Assembly (NCBI GenBank): GCA_902702965.1
Contig: CACRXP010000029.1
Location: 303,702-367,701, forward strand
From: Spirometra erinaceieuropaei
Taxonomy: Eukaryota > Platyhelminthes > Cestoda > Diphyllobothriidea > Diphyllobothriidae
Direction of reading: 5' to 3'
DNA: 64,000 bases
A program made the position numbers and the translations under genes. The notes beneath the pieces were generated by a model. The model worked only from the letters and a program-made list of their open reading frames with translations, ran no database searches and was not told where the DNA came from. Shown in pieces: positions 1-11,976 of the stretch (positions are counted from its first letter, which is position 1; each line of letters opens with the position of its first letter).

Positions 1-1794
1 GTATTCGTTTATTTCCCTGTTCATTATGTCAAACGATAGGCCGTGACGAGAAAGCTGTCTGCTTACGAACAAATGCAACGGCTTAATTACATTTTCTCTA
101 GTTCTTTCAGTACTTAAACAGGAGAAATTATTCGTAAGAAGATTAATCACATTCTCCAATAAAATGTTAGCTCCGTCGGCAGTTCCATTTGGAGGATAAA
201 ACGATGCCTATCATTTATGGGAAGCATGTTTGTAATCCAAAAGCAGTTCCTCACTTATCCATTGATAGTCATGTAGGAGGCAACATTGCCTATCAAGATG
301 AATCTAAAAAGCTATTTCTGCTTCCAATTGTGCCGGCAAAAAGCGTATATATGTGCGCGTACGGGCCAAAGTCGTCCCTTTAAAGTACATTTCGCAATGC
401 TGATAAACGAACAGCCTCAGCTTATGCTACTTGTCGCCTATATTTTTGGCGCCTGGATTAAAATAAATGTTCCGCCTCTGCGCTCCTGTTAGGAGCACCA
501 GTGAATACTGCCTAAGGCAGTTCTTTTTTCTGCAGCATTTGAGTCAAATGAAGTCTAATTCTATGACGACATAACCTGAGAGGCTGCTGGATGATTAAGA
601 TAAGGTAGTGGTGCTTTTAAACAACAAATACATATGGGTTGGATAAAAATAAAACATTACTTAATAAAACTATAAAATCAAATCTGTTTCACTTTGGTGA
701 GAAATATTCGTAGACTGCGACCAACAGGGGCGTGTTCATTGTGACCCGGTTGACAAAGAATGGTGGGATGAGCTTCCCACTTTCTGACCCTGACTCAAAC
801 AAGCAGCCCGGGAAGAGTCAGTCTTCCATTGTCTTAGTGTTGAATCTTAAATTTGCTAGGGCCGAACGCTCCGAGTAAACTCTGGATTTACGCATTTTAT
901 CATTTTTACATAAACAAATCTCCGGCCGTCAAATGGACTTTGTACAAACAAAATGCAGGCAGTCACATGCAAGCGTATAGACGTGATTTAACGCTTGATA
1001 GTCTCTGTGGGAAACTCTTTCGCGAAAGAGAGTAATTCTATTAGACCGACCCTGGTTGATGTGGACACGATTATATACATAGATTAGTTTGGCGAAAAAA
1101 TGAAAAAAATGCCCAAATCATGAAGCAAAAATGCAACCAAAACCTTTTATTAAAGTAATTAACGGAGGGCAACGAACGTTTCCTACAACCAACTCTTCAA
1201 GTCCAACAATCCCTCAAAGCATAGGCAACTGCGTCGGCACTATAGTGAGTGCACGTTTCGCAATTAAAAAGGGATGCCAATTTCTCCCACACCACCGTTT
1301 CGATTAGGAAAGCTAGGAACGAGGAGGAAGAAGAAGATATTGCTTTGAGAACCAGGGTTGTATCCGTCTGATATTTTGGAGTTGAGCAATATTTCATCCC
1401 TGACGGCAATCTTTGTGCTGCGCATCAGAGGGCTCAAAGAGCCACCGTCGCACTGGAGCGGCACAAGACACAAGCCAAACTGCACAATCGTTGCGACGGA
1501 ATGGCGAACGGTGTCCTCTGTCCACACCACTGCGCCCTTTCGTGCTGATCTGTCCCGACCGACGCTTGGTGTTGACGCTCATCGCCCGCATGCACATTAA
1601 TCTTAGTTGCCGTCCCCCAGGGTCGCTAGCCCTGCTCACATCCCTCGACAGCGCTCTAGGCCGTCTGTAGAGACAGTGCTTGTTACACCGGTTTGAATTA
1701 GTACGGTTTCGTTCGCGACGCGATCTGTTGGGTTTGCGGTGTGATCGGCCTGGGATTTTCCCCGGGGCCTGCCGCGGATTCTGGTCCACTTTTC
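1..1794. other. no recognised gene; repeat-derived sequence towards the right
   Basis: I see no supportable gene in 1-1394. From about 1395 to 1790 the base composition becomes GC-richer and long ORFs appear on both strands. The part from about 1760 is an inverted copy of 3318-3365, so at least this end belongs to the retroelement cluster. The long minus-strand ORF here (1394-1957) crosses that repeat and is not a gene I recognise. Confidence 0.5.
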
Positions 1795-1965
1795 GGTTAG
1801 CTGAATAGCGGTTAAATAGTCCGGTTGGTGTGGAAGAATGAAACACGGTGGCGATATTAAGAACTTTATTCGCCTGACCCTTGTCTGATTCTGGTTCAGG
1901 CGATGGATTCAAGTGTGAGTCCGAAGCACCGGTCGAGTAAAGCCCTTGTTCCGGCAATCTTGTTT
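1795..1965 (+). repeat. PLE terminal repeat/tail copy, left
   Basis: It shares order and sequence with the tail at 3055-3140 (GATGG-hairpin-GAA, then a TAAA and CTTGTTCC box). It also matches, in inverted orientation, 3183-3365 over the region with AAGAACTTTATTCG and TTAAATAGTCC. The hairpin stem is still paired (GGAUUC with GAGUCC, one G-U), but the CTGATGA sequence upstream has decayed to CAGGCGA. Such terminal repeats in direct or inverted order are known for Penelope-like elements. Confidence 0.6.
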
Positions 1966-2188
1966 CTTTTTTCCTGATTTCTTCCAGTCATTGGCCTGTT
2001 CACTTCTCTCAGCAGCCTGGTAGACCACTGGGCGAGTACAGATTGAAGTCGGGCCTCGGATGAGGACTCACTCAATCGATGTATAAATTCACAGCCAGCA
2101 TACGGAGCCCTGCCCAGTTACCTACACGCCTGCGTCACTGATTTTTGATTAACAAACACACTCTATAAATGCCATTGTGCTTTTCTGA

Positions 2189-3019
2189 CATTGCATACTC
2201 GGGCAAGCAGCAAACGTTGACGGTGACGTTGTGTTTTGCCGCACAGGATACAAAGAGCGACGGTGGCACTGGCGAGATGATAGTCGTACGAAAATTCAGA
2301 AGCCTGTGCTACAAAATGACGAGATACGCGTACGGCGGGATCTTCCGTACGTGAAGAACGTCTCGGAAGCCGTCAGCCGTCTTCTCACTCCACTTGGAGT
2401 TGGGGTTGCACACAGGCCGGAAGCAACCATTAAGCGCCAAGTCATGAGGCCAAAAGACCCGCTGCCACGGCAAGAAACGTCTGGAGTCGTTTACCGGATC
2501 TGGTGTAGTGGCGGACAAAGCAACTATGTCGGAGAAACTAGGAGATTACTCCGTACGCGAATTGCCGAGCACGCAGCAGCAGTGAGGCGGGGAGACGCTA
2601 ACTACCAGGTGGCGGCGCTCTCGACGGGACCTGGCCATATTTTCAAATTTCAAGAGGCCGAAATCCTCGCAAGGGGTGACAACCGCGTGAGCCGCGAGCT
2701 GCTCGAGTCATGGTTCTCAGGCCCGCAATCCATCAACAAGCACAATGACCTCTCGGTACCATATTCCGTGCTTCGAATTTCCCTGGGCAGAAGAATCAGT
2801 CACATGGAGAGGGCGCGGGCGAACGATTATCACAGTAACGGTGAGCCAGTTTTCCGAGCAATCGTCACACCAGCATCCAGCACGGATGACGAAATCACGG
2901 CAATTAACGACTCGGACTCGGACCAACAAGCCACCACCGCATCAATTACGACCCCAGCGGTGATTGCGAGAACTGTTAATTTCAGTGCGCATACGGTCCA
3001 CGTCAGCCACGTGCTATAA
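2189..3019 (+). pseudogene. Penelope-like element, GIY-YIG endonuclease module (5'-truncated)
   Basis: Penelope-like elements encode a reverse transcriptase followed by a GIY-YIG endonuclease. The open frame runs from the stop before 2189 to the TAA before 3020. Recognised parts: the linker LPYVKNVSEAVSRLLTPLG and VAHRPEATIKRQVMRPKD, the GIY motif as SGVVYRIWC, the YIG motif as NYVGET, the catalytic Arg region LLRTRIAEH, PGHIFKFQEAEIL, and the Glu-bearing RELLESWFSGPQSIN. The RT part is absent, so this is a 5'-truncated copy, typical of target-primed insertion. The endonuclease itself has no internal stop. No translation start is needed for a fragment. Confidence 0.88.
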
Positions 3020-3054
3020 ATACTGCACTCCTGGTGCCACCTTTACCTCTATCT

Positions 3055-3140
3055 GCGAATGTCTCTGATGATGGGTTCGAGTGAGAACCCGAAACGTCCG
3101 GCAAATAAACTTCTTGTTCCAGTGATCGCATCTTCACCTT
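3055..3140 (+). repeat. PLE 3' tail with conserved hairpin
   Basis: Directly after the endonuclease frame comes CTGATGATGGGTTC, a GAGTGA loop, GAACCC and GAAAC, then AAATAAA and CTTGTTCCAGTGATC. The same layout is found at 1895-1955 (+), 29958-30045 (+) and 63530-63605 (-). The 6-bp stem is fully paired and differs from other copies by a compensatory change. It resembles the core of a hammerhead ribozyme but has an extra U before the stem and no visible helix I. Confidence 0.65.
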
Positions 3141-3182
3141 CTGAACTGCTACCTGAAACTCGCTTGTTCGCTTCTATCAGCA

Positions 3183-3365
3183 ACAAGGGCTTTATTCGAC
3201 CTGTGTGTCGGACTCACACTTGAATCCATCGCTTGAAACCGCATCGAATAAAGTTCTTAATCTCACCATCGTATTTCATTCTTCCTCTCCTGCTGGACTA
3301 TTTAACTGCGATTCAGTTAACCGGAATATAGACCAAATTCCGCGGGAGGCACCGGAAAATATTAC
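3183..3365 (-). repeat. PLE terminal repeat/tail copy, right, inverted
   Basis: Reverse complement of the 1795-1965 copy, including the AATAAAG box, the GGATTC...GAGTCC hairpin and the TTAAATAGTCC segment. It abuts the + strand tail of the 2189-3140 element. Confidence 0.65.
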
Positions 3366-4395
3366 CCAACTCTGAAATCCCGGAATAGGTCAATCGTGCT
3401 TTCCGATACACGAAGACGCAATCTATGACACAATAAACCGAGGAATTCGATACCCAAACAAAGAAGTTAGAGTGTTGCCGTTGTTGGACAATCCGGAAAT
3501 AATAGAGTATTGCAAAGCCAAAAAGCCTCATATGAATTAGGACCTGGCTTCGTGAAAAGTAGTTCGATGTAATCAGTCATGAGAAGATATAATTTGCTTT
3601 AGTCTGTTGAAAATGCTCCGGTTTGGTACAACTATGAATAACAAATGTTAAAATAGATACGATTAAGGCAACTATGTGGTGCCTATCCAATAATACCTGA
3701 TTAGCTAGCTCTCTGCTGATAAACCGGCATGCGTGACTAAGAAATTTGTGGATCCACTATAACGTAGGACGTTTGGAAGAGTTGTCACATAGTTGAACAT
3801 CCACGAATAGATTTTCACCAGACAGCTTACTCCGTGCTAAAAAGGCCCCCTCTGCCAGGGTTACACGAAAGCCGATTGGGGAATTAAAAACCAACTTTTC
3901 TAATGACTGCACGTCTGGGAGAGAAAGCTCCAACCACTAGGTTTGAAGCCGGTAGCGATGTCTTTCTGGGGCCTTTTAAAGAAGTTATACGTTAAAGATG
4001 TTCTGAGGGAGAAGCCCACAGGCGCGATTTGCATACGGTGAACTAGGCAGACTCATGTGGATAAAAATGGACACCAAAGCATTTTGAGTCAATTTTCGTT
4101 CACTCACTTTTTTCTTCAGAAAGCATGATGACCACAGAAATTTTCAAGACATGCCTTGCCACGGACAACTTGTTAGCAGTAAGTGTGCACCACTAGGTAT
4201 TTATACATCCGTTAATGGGTTTTACTAATTCGCAGCTTTGGCACATATTTAGTTGTCCGGTAAAACACTAAATAACATGCCCTGCGACCTTAACAACCAG
4301 GGGGTCAACAGACCAAAGCATACGACTTGTGCGAGCTCGGTCAGTATTGTGGTTTCCGTTTAGCGTAATCTAACACTCCTGCATTTCAACGTCTA
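3366..4395. other. intergenic, nothing recognised
   Basis: No gene, RNA or clear repeat was recognised between the PLE cluster and the first foldback element. The small ORF on the minus strand near 3313-3531 overlaps the terminal repeat and has no recognisable domain. Confidence 0.4.
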
Positions 4396-5388
4396 CAGTA
4401 TATGTGCTAACTCATGAAATGTCAACCGAAATTTCGAAATGCGTCACCGTTTCGAAAAGATCAATTAAGCAGGGTTGTAAAATTACTTATTTTCCAGCAT
4501 AATTGTATAATAATTCAGTTACATCTGGGTGCCGGCTTTCGAATGAAACTCTTTCCGACTGCATGCAAGAAATATACTCTGCAAAAAGTGACCACTTAAA
4601 TGGCATGCAAGCTTCTCATTAATTTTCGATGCCCTTGAAAATGCAATTATATTTCATGGAAACCAGGCATAAAAATATTCATTCTTTTACTCCTTCGGTA
4701 GAAAATCACGTTTTCTTCCAATTTCTTACTCAAAAGAGGAGTGTAATTCGGTTTTAAAAAACTTTCTACTTCCTGAATAATTTTGAACCCGACCTGCTGT
4801 TACACTTGCATTCAGGGTTTCAAAACTACAAACTGTATATTTTCCGTGTAAGGAAAACCATGCATTTCTCAACGGTGTTAAAAGGAGACCATATGAGGTT
4901 CATAAAATTAAGCAATAAATTTGAGCAATATTGTTAACTTTGCAAACCACATTCGTTAATGCAGATACATGACGTTTCATTAACGGCCATTTAACGGTAT
5001 TAAAAAATCTCACAATTAGAAACTTTTTAAAACCGAATTATTCTCCTCTTTTGAGTAGGACATTGGAAGAGGACGTGATTTTCTACCGAATAAGTAAAAG
5101 AATGAATGTTTTTATGCATGTTTTCCACGAATTACAATTGCATTTTCAAGGGCATCGAAAATCAATGAGAAAATTGCATGATACTTAAGCAGCCATTTTT
5201 TGCAGAGTATAGATCTTGCATGCAGCCGAAAATAATTTCTTTCGAAAGCCGACACCCTGAGGTAACTGGAGTATTATAATATGATGCTGCATCATGATTA
5301 GTTTGAAAACACTACTTAATTTATCTTTTCGAAACGAGAAATTATTTCGAAATTTTGGTTGATATTTCATGAGTTAGCACATCTACTG
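4396..5388 (+). mobile_element. foldback element FB1 (complete)
   Basis: 993 bp element beginning CAGTATATGTGCTAACTCAT and ending with the inverted equivalent ATGAGTTAGCACATCTACTG. It is flanked by TA on both sides (4394-4395, 5389-5390). The two arms (about 4396-4770 and 5015-5388) are near reverse complements for about 370 bp; the 245-bp centre is not palindromic and defines orientation. CAGT ends and a TA target site suggest a non-autonomous Tc1/mariner-type element. No transposase is encoded; the 60-aa ORFs in the two arms are mirror images of each other. Confidence 0.8.
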
Positions 5389-7559
5389 TACGTTCATCGC
5401 ATTTTTTTAAAGGCAACAGCCACTGGCTAAATGAGTAGCACAGGCAGCAGCGAAAAACAGCATATCATAGTTCAAAGTCAGTTTTGTGAACGTACGAAAG
5501 GAAGATGAAAGAGGCAGACAGCAGGATGGACGTCTGTGCTTTCGCTCTCAGTTGTAATGTTTACCCTTACTTGTACATCAGGAGGTAGCATTACAAGAAT
5601 AAACACCCCCAGCGCACGAATACCGCTGGCACAGAGTGCGTGGTTTATAACCAAACTACAGGCTAAAACCAATTCCAGCAAAAAGGAAGCACAACACGCA
5701 AAACCCGGAGGGCAACGGGTGGCAGAAACGTAAATCTGGTGTTTCACATACCCTCCCGTTAAACGGTAACAACCGGCAGGATTGAAAGCGATCACATATG
5801 CCCTGAAGTTGCAAAAAAATCCAGTGAAAGACTTGTGCCAACCTTGGACAGTAAAATTATATAAGGGATTGTCGGAGGACGCGACACAAGGCTGGGTGTT
5901 AGGGTGCTAATTGCTGGTAGTAGGTCTGGCAAAAATAAATGCAGATTTTGGCGACTTCCTACTCGATGGGCTATGACTGCGACAGGCAAAGACTCTAGTT
6001 TGGTTGATTTTATTCGAAATATCCAAGAAGCGTTTACACGGCTGCAGAAATTCGGGCAAATGTGCGGTTTATGACGGGTATTACTTACTCCGCGGAGCAG
6101 TTGTGCTAGAGGAAAATAACGGGCGATATTTATTTGTACGTGTCATAGAAAGAAAAAAGGGCCTCATTGTGGCTATTGCATGAGACTTGTCAAGATGCTT
6201 TAAGGTAGTTATCGGAGTAAAAATACACCAATATAATACCTAAGACAATGCCTTCAAAGGGGACAATAAATTCGTTTACTATTCTCCCTAAGGTGTAAAA
6301 TAGTGCCTCCTTTTAATCAATGACGTTAAGGAGGATCAATATTTGTGGTACCACGAGGTTATTAAACGTTCAGCTATTTTGTTAAACACAAATATTCCCG
6401 AAGTAAGCAACCGCGACCATCAGCCGTACCCTTACTGAAAATTAAAAACGTTTTTATATTGGGCTCTCATTTCTTCTAATTATTGCATCCTGGGCAAACA
6501 TTTCGCATACACGGCCTGAAAAATCTTTGTGGCCAAATTTTCCTACGATCCCCAAAGGCGGAAACTAGTTCTTAAAACTAAAAGTTCGAAAAGAAGTGAT
6601 GCTGGAGAGATAAAGTGATATACACCTCAGTTTTAGCACCATATTTAAATGGACTCTCTGGCTGCATATTATTAAGTGGGTTTTTTGGTTAATACGTGCA
6701 CTACCGACGTGATTAAGCTGCCGTGTAGGTTTACAAAAAATTGATTGGATAACCCCTATTCCCGTCAATAATTCGTCGATCATCTTTCCTGTGAAAGTTC
6801 CGTAACGAACACCGATAACAACTTTGTCATGTCAGTTTCTGGCTTTACATCTGTAGAACGTAGTGGACTCATTTGCTAAGGCTGCCTTTGAATGAATATC
6901 CCTGGAGCGTCAGTAAGCAGGTGATTCCTTAAGCTTATGTTCTCAACCTTTTCATGCATTCATTTGGCGTAGTAATACCTACATCTTAAATTGTCAGTTA
7001 TGTCCACTTACTTGTTAGTTGTACGAGGAGGTCCAAAAGTCTGTTCCAAACCTCGTTGTTACCCCACTGCGTACTGATCTACATCGTTATTTTATCACTG
7101 GAATGATGATTGGCGCAAATTTGTATACCAATTTCAATTAGAAACACACCACTTTATGTTTACAATACCTGGTGACTTTACTGGGACAAATGCTAGAACA
7201 TACACAGCTGAAAACGATTGCAACAGAAGCCGTGCTATTGCTCATAGTTCGGCCCGCTAAAACGTTTTATTTTTTAATGGGTAGCAGATTACTAGAATTG
7301 TTTGATAACTGTACAGGAACAGGTGTCCATCTTTCGTCTGAGAGCAGTAAGCCGTGCAGGTCCAGTGTGAATGGGCCACCAACAACTTCTCCTGAGAGGC
7401 AGGTCTGACCAAGCTATCACTCAGTTGGAGCAACTGTTTTGAATCCCAACGATAGGCAGTTCAACCACGTTTTTGACACACATTTCTGCCTATTATAGCA
7501 CACCATTGCCATCATTGTAATATAATCTGCTAGGCCATAATCAGCAAACCGTAGTCCTT
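5389..7559. other. intergenic, nothing recognised
   Basis: AT-rich sequence with short ORFs in several overlapping frames near 5478-5990 that show no known motif. I see no tRNA, splice-bounded exon of the receptor, or repeat copy that I could support. Confidence 0.4.
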
Positions 7560-7965
7560 TCAGCCTGGTGTGCGCTGGCAGTTCTCGGACACCTGGTTCC
7601 CTGTCGGTAGATGCGTTTGGGCTCGCTCTGGGTATGCAGATTGTAAGCATGACTGCCCAGACATCCTCGTCGTCTTTCTGACCCCCGTTATGGTGCTGTT
7701 GTTGTTGGCTAAAATCCCGGTGGTCTGGTGGTACACCCAGCTGCGGGTCCGCCCATGCCAGCTCCCTGCGCCCTCCTCCGTCACCGGTCGTCTTGACTAT
7801 ATCTCGACACCGGACGCAGGTGGATCGTCCAGTCACCGTGCCTGCTTCAACTGGCTGTGGAGCACACGTAGACATCTTCGGGTTGGACGGTTTGACGTGA
7901 CAGCCCATGTAAAGTCGAACATGCCAATGGAACCGTCTTTTCACGGTTACTTTCAACTGATATCT
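7560..7965 (-). repeat. retrotransposon 3'-end remnant, copy B1
   Basis: On the minus strand the order is CGATGTC, a C-rich coding-like part, GGTGTCGAG, GTCAAGACGACCGG, then ACCGACAGGGAACCAGG and CTGCCAGCGCACACCAGGC. The first part matches the 3' end behind zinc-finger sequences at 14.2-16 kb; the last part matches 42130-42200 on the plus strand. The long ORFs here on both strands (7417-7956 minus, 7570-8064 plus) are by-products of the GC-rich repeat. Confidence 0.6.
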
Positions 7966-7984
7966 GCATTCAGAAGAGTATTTG

Positions 7985-8385
7985 GAGAGTTTACGCGTGC
8001 TTTCGATAAATTCTCATGGGGTCTGTACATTTATATTGGAACGAGGTACAAACTGAACATGTGAGTGATAAGTGCAATCGATTATGGTTCGTCCTTTCGT
8101 ACAACCGGGATATGTGAATAGAGTGGGGGAGGGGGGAGGGGAGAGGAGAGGAGGCGGTCAGTGACAGTGAGGGTAAGGTGGAGCTGTGTCACAAGGGGAG
8201 GGGGTGGGGGGGGGCGTAGAGACCTGCATACAGTTAATCTGTCCTGGCCCACGGAAGCGCGAAGCGTGTAAGAGGTTCTTCTGCGCGCACAGGACCGGCC
8301 TCCATAGCCTGATGGCAGTTGCCGCTGCTGTTGCTAGTAGACGCTGACTCAGTCACTTAGGGTAGTTAGGTGGGACTTTGTAAAT
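7985..8385. repeat. direct repeat D, first copy
   Basis: Shares with 9000-9385 a TTTC(G/A)ATAAATTCTC start, then TATAT-GGAA, a G-rich tract (8125-8215) and GGTTCTTCT-GCGCAC followed by CCTGATGGC and a GCTGTTGCTA motif, about 970 bases apart. A third partial copy of the last part lies at 9520-9645. Function unknown. Confidence 0.55.
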
Positions 8386-8999
8386 CACACGGAAGACTTC
8401 GCTGGGATCCACACGGTGCCCAGAATCAACCATGTGTGCGAGAATGGAGCTGTGTATGCTCCTAACTTCACCCTTCGTCATCCATGCCGGCAGGTGTTCT
8501 CGTATTCTTGCGGATAGGCGCCGACTCGTACGAACAATGCATGTTACTTTATCCCCACCGTCCCCGCTAGCTGTTGTGCGTGCCTGTAAAAGGGCACACC
8601 GTCTTTGCGGCGTTGAATATGGGCAAACTCCAGTTTAGTGCTTGCAGAACCTAATTAGGCAGTCGTTATTGAACTACCCAACTTCGGACGCAAGGGCAAT
8701 GCATGCCGAGCCACGTCGCTAATCTTCGAATAATTTCGGCTATGCTACGGCGTAGGAACCCCCCCCCTCTCCCGAATAATTCAGGCGGGCTGGCACAGAT
8801 TGGAGGAAGGTTACCTATTACCGTGCACCAAGGATAACCGCAACCATAATCACCCTGAGATTTAGTGTAAGGACCCCTGTATTATAGGGGGGGTCTTATT
8901 CCTGCGTCCACTCCTTATGCCCTTTTTCCAGTCTACAACGAAGTAGAAAAAGTTGCGAAAATTCCCATAGCAGTAATCAGAAGATGAGGTTGTGAGCAT

Positions 9000-9385
9000 A
9001 CGTAGCTTTCAATAAATTCTCGTCGGGCCACTACAATTATATGGGAAGGGGGGAGAAGCAAAAACACTTCATTGGTAAGATAAATCGATAAATGTTCTCC
9101 TTAAAACACAGGCGGGGTGTGGGAATGTGGGGAGGGGGGGGGGGGGTAATAGCAGTCAGTGTTAGGGGCGGGGTGAGAGCGAAAGGGCGCGGGAGAACCG
9201 TAGCGTTAGTCGAACTTCGACCACTGTAGGCGCGGAGCCTGAGCGTGGTTCTTCTTGCGCACAAGATTGGGTTTGGCAACCTGATGGCGGCCGCATCTGC
9301 TGTTGCTAACAGGCACTGTCCCAGTGGTTTAGGACAGCTCGATGGTAAGAACATTTCAAAGTCAGGGACAATTACAGTTAAGTTC
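9000..9385. repeat. direct repeat D, second copy
   Basis: Second copy of the 7985-8385 unit, with a poly-G run at 9132-9146. The two lie in tandem, with about 600 bases of unrelated or diverged sequence between them. ORFs across it are not supported as genes. Confidence 0.55.
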
Positions 9386-10086
9386 ATAGTAAGGTTGGAG
9401 AGAGTGAGAAGAATCTGCCAGCGAGTAATGCTTCCGCAGTGTGTCTGTAATGCGACGCGGCAATATACCGCTAGGAACGTGTGGGTCTCAGTATGGGACA
9501 GGGAAGCTTGAAGACTTTAGCCAACACCTTCTGTGAGCCCAAAATTGGGTTGGCTAACTGTATAGCCATCACCTCTGCCACCGCAAGTATCTGCCGCCAC
9601 AGTGCCTCACTGGCATTTTACAGATGACTGGAAATGCTTGACTGACGTCTATCCGGTGCTAACCAGGTGAGTCGCAATTGCGTTAGAAATAGACTTTTCC
9701 AGGCCTTGACTCAGCCAGACAGGATAGTGTCGTCGCATCTGTTTGGATATGCACCTTGTCGTACAACAAATATAATCTGCCCCATCCTGGAAAGAGAAAA
9801 TGGAGAGCACTTTTCTTTTCTAAGTGACCTGCCTATTACAACGTCTGATGGAAGGATTTGTAAAGGTGTATTTTACTAGAAAACATGGACACGACAATAT
9901 ACAACTTCCTGAACTCAAACATGAGTATGCTTAAGTAAGATTTGTGCAAAAGATAATTCTCCTACTAAACGTACTCTAAGTAGTGTCAGGGCTTAATGGC
10001 GGTTGTTCCGACTAGGAAAAGCTCGAGAACGGTTTATGTGTGTTTTGTTTTCGACCAGATATGATGTTTTGATTTCGGTAGTAGTA

Positions 10087-11058
10087 CAGTTGGTGAGCTA
10101 ACTCATGAAATGTCAATCAAAATTCCGAAATGCGTTTTCGTTTCGAAAGTTTAATTAAGTAGGGTTGTAAAACTTATCTGTCTGCAATGTAATTCTATAA
10201 TATTTCGATTACTGCAGGATGCCGGCTTTTGAAAGAATTTCCTTCCGACGGCATCTAAAACCTAAAACCTGCAAAAAGTGACTTCTTAAGTAGCATGAAG
10301 TTTTTTCGTTGATTTTCCATGCCCCTAAAAGTCCAATCATATTTTATGGAAACTATGCATAAACGTATTTATTTCTTCGCTCATTCGGTAGGAAAGTGAG
10401 TCTTCTAATTTTTTGTTCGAACGATGGACATAATTCGGTTTTCAAAAACTTTTCCAATTTCCGAATAATTTTGAACCTGCTTTTTCATTACACTTGGATT
10501 CAGGGTTTCCAAACTACGAGCCGTATATTTTCCGCGTACGGAAACCCACGCAGTTCTTTACGGCAATGAAGGGGGACCATATAATTTTCATAAAATTTAG
10601 CAGTGGATTTGATCCCTATTTTCAAGTTTCCAAGCCACATTGGTAAATGCAGAGACATGACGAATTACAAACGGCCGTTTCATGGTATTTAAAAGTCCCA
10701 CAATTAGAAACTTTTACAGCCGAATGATATCCCTCCTTTGAGTAAAAAATAGGAAAAAGACGTCGTCTTCTACCGAATAAGCAAAAGAATGATTTTTATG
10801 CATATTTTCCATGAAATATAACCGGACATTTAGGGCAATCGAAAATCAACGAGAGAGCGTCATGCTACTTATGTAATCATTTTTTACAGGGCGTAATTTT
10901 TACACGCAGCCGGAAAGAATTTCATTCGAAGGCCGGCTTCCTGAGGTAACTTAATCATTATATAATTATGTTGCAAGCGGGCTACTTAAGTAATCTTTTC
11001 GAAACGAGAGCGCATTTCGGAATTTCAGTTGACATTTTATGTGTTGGACCACCTACTC
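10087..11058 (+). mobile_element. foldback element FB2 (complete)
   Basis: 972 bp; left end CAGTTGGTGAGCTAACTCAT, right end with TTGGACCACCTACTC, flanking TA at both sides (10085-10086 and 11059-11060). Same arm and centre order as FB1, with the centre in the same orientation. Diverged from FB1 throughout, so it is an older insertion. Confidence 0.75.
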
Positions 11059-11691
11059 TACTTTTGCGAGCCCAACTCCCCGTTCAGTAGGACGCACAAC
11101 CTTAGAATCCCGCAGAAGAAACGCGCAGAAGATAAGCTGTCATATCAGTACAAACGCATTAAATGATCGAACATGTGAGATGACCGCGAACAATGACCCA
11201 TCCTACAGTTACAGACCTATAAATCAGACGAAGGAGCGCAGGAAATTGTTACACATTCCACGACACTCGAACGCAGGACAAAACTGTTTTCGGCAAAATG
11301 TCTCTAAATGTTTTCATTCAACTAAAACGGGGCGAAAGACATGACGAACGGGATGTTATGACGAAAAACACGGAACGGGGGGAGCACAAAAGACCGACGA
11401 GATTTGTACTCGGTCTACTGACTAGTGCTAAAATTCGGGTTGGTTTACGCAGGTGGGGACGACGGAGTACGTATCAGATGTTGTGCTGAACAGTCGCGAA
11501 ATGGCTGCATTGGGTCAGAAATTTAAAGCGATTGTAGCAAGCGGGAGTCCCTATTCTGCGCCCCTCCCCTGTTTCTGCCTGAATGACGAGGAGCTGCAAG
11601 TCACAAAAGTAATGCGAGAAGTCTGACGAGGTCAGCTGACAGCAAAAAACCATCTCTGCTCCATTTAACCCAAATTTCTTGCTGTATTTAG
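11059..11691. other. sequence just upstream of the first recognised receptor exon
   Basis: Contains overlapping small ORFs (11039-11489, +) without a recognisable domain. Given the phase-0 acceptor at 11687-11691, this is expected to be intron of the receptor gene, but the upstream exon that would prove it was not found. Confidence 0.35.
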
Positions 11692-11976
11692 GACGATGGA
11701 ACCTGCGATGCTAACTCCATTCGTTGTTGGCTTAACGATCCCCTCGGAGACATCAGAACCGGCTCGAAGCTCGAAGCCCAGAACAGAAGTGATGTACTGC
11801 GACGTAAACTCAATGCCAGCACGCAGGGCTTTCCTGGGTCACCCGACGTCACTTCCGGTCGATATCCTGCCTGCTGCACCGGTCTCACCATGGATTTGCT
11901 TTTGGAGATCATGAAAGACCTCAACGTGGATGTCTATTTGTACGAGGTTCAGGATAAATTTTGGGGCGTTTGGACG
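11692..11976 (+). CDS. NMDA receptor exon: start of ligand-binding S1 lobe
   Basis: 95 codons, phase 0 at both ends, after acceptor TTTAG and before donor GTATGT. It begins [17 protein letters not shown], matching the GluN2 stretch with paired Cys just before S1. It then has a hydrophilic insert and the characteristic [18 protein letters not shown], equivalent to the CCKGFCIDIL helix of vertebrate GluN2, then DVYLYEV and FWGVWT. The Cys residues are those expected for S1 disulfides. Exons upstream that would carry the amino-terminal domain were not found in the first 11.7 kb. Confidence 0.9.

Noticed and set aside
1394..1957. 187-codon minus-strand ORF with basic, Arg-rich composition
   Set aside because: Its first third lies in the PLE terminal repeat, which occurs inverted at 3183-3365; composition fits translated repeat, and no domain is visible.
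4414..5370. Two similar 61-codon ORFs in opposite orientation as a gene pair
   Set aside because: They are the same sequence in the two arms of a palindromic element.
7417..8064. Overlapping 179- and 164-codon ORFs on both strands
   Set aside because: They cover a GC-rich retrotransposon tail (copy B1) found elsewhere without open frames.
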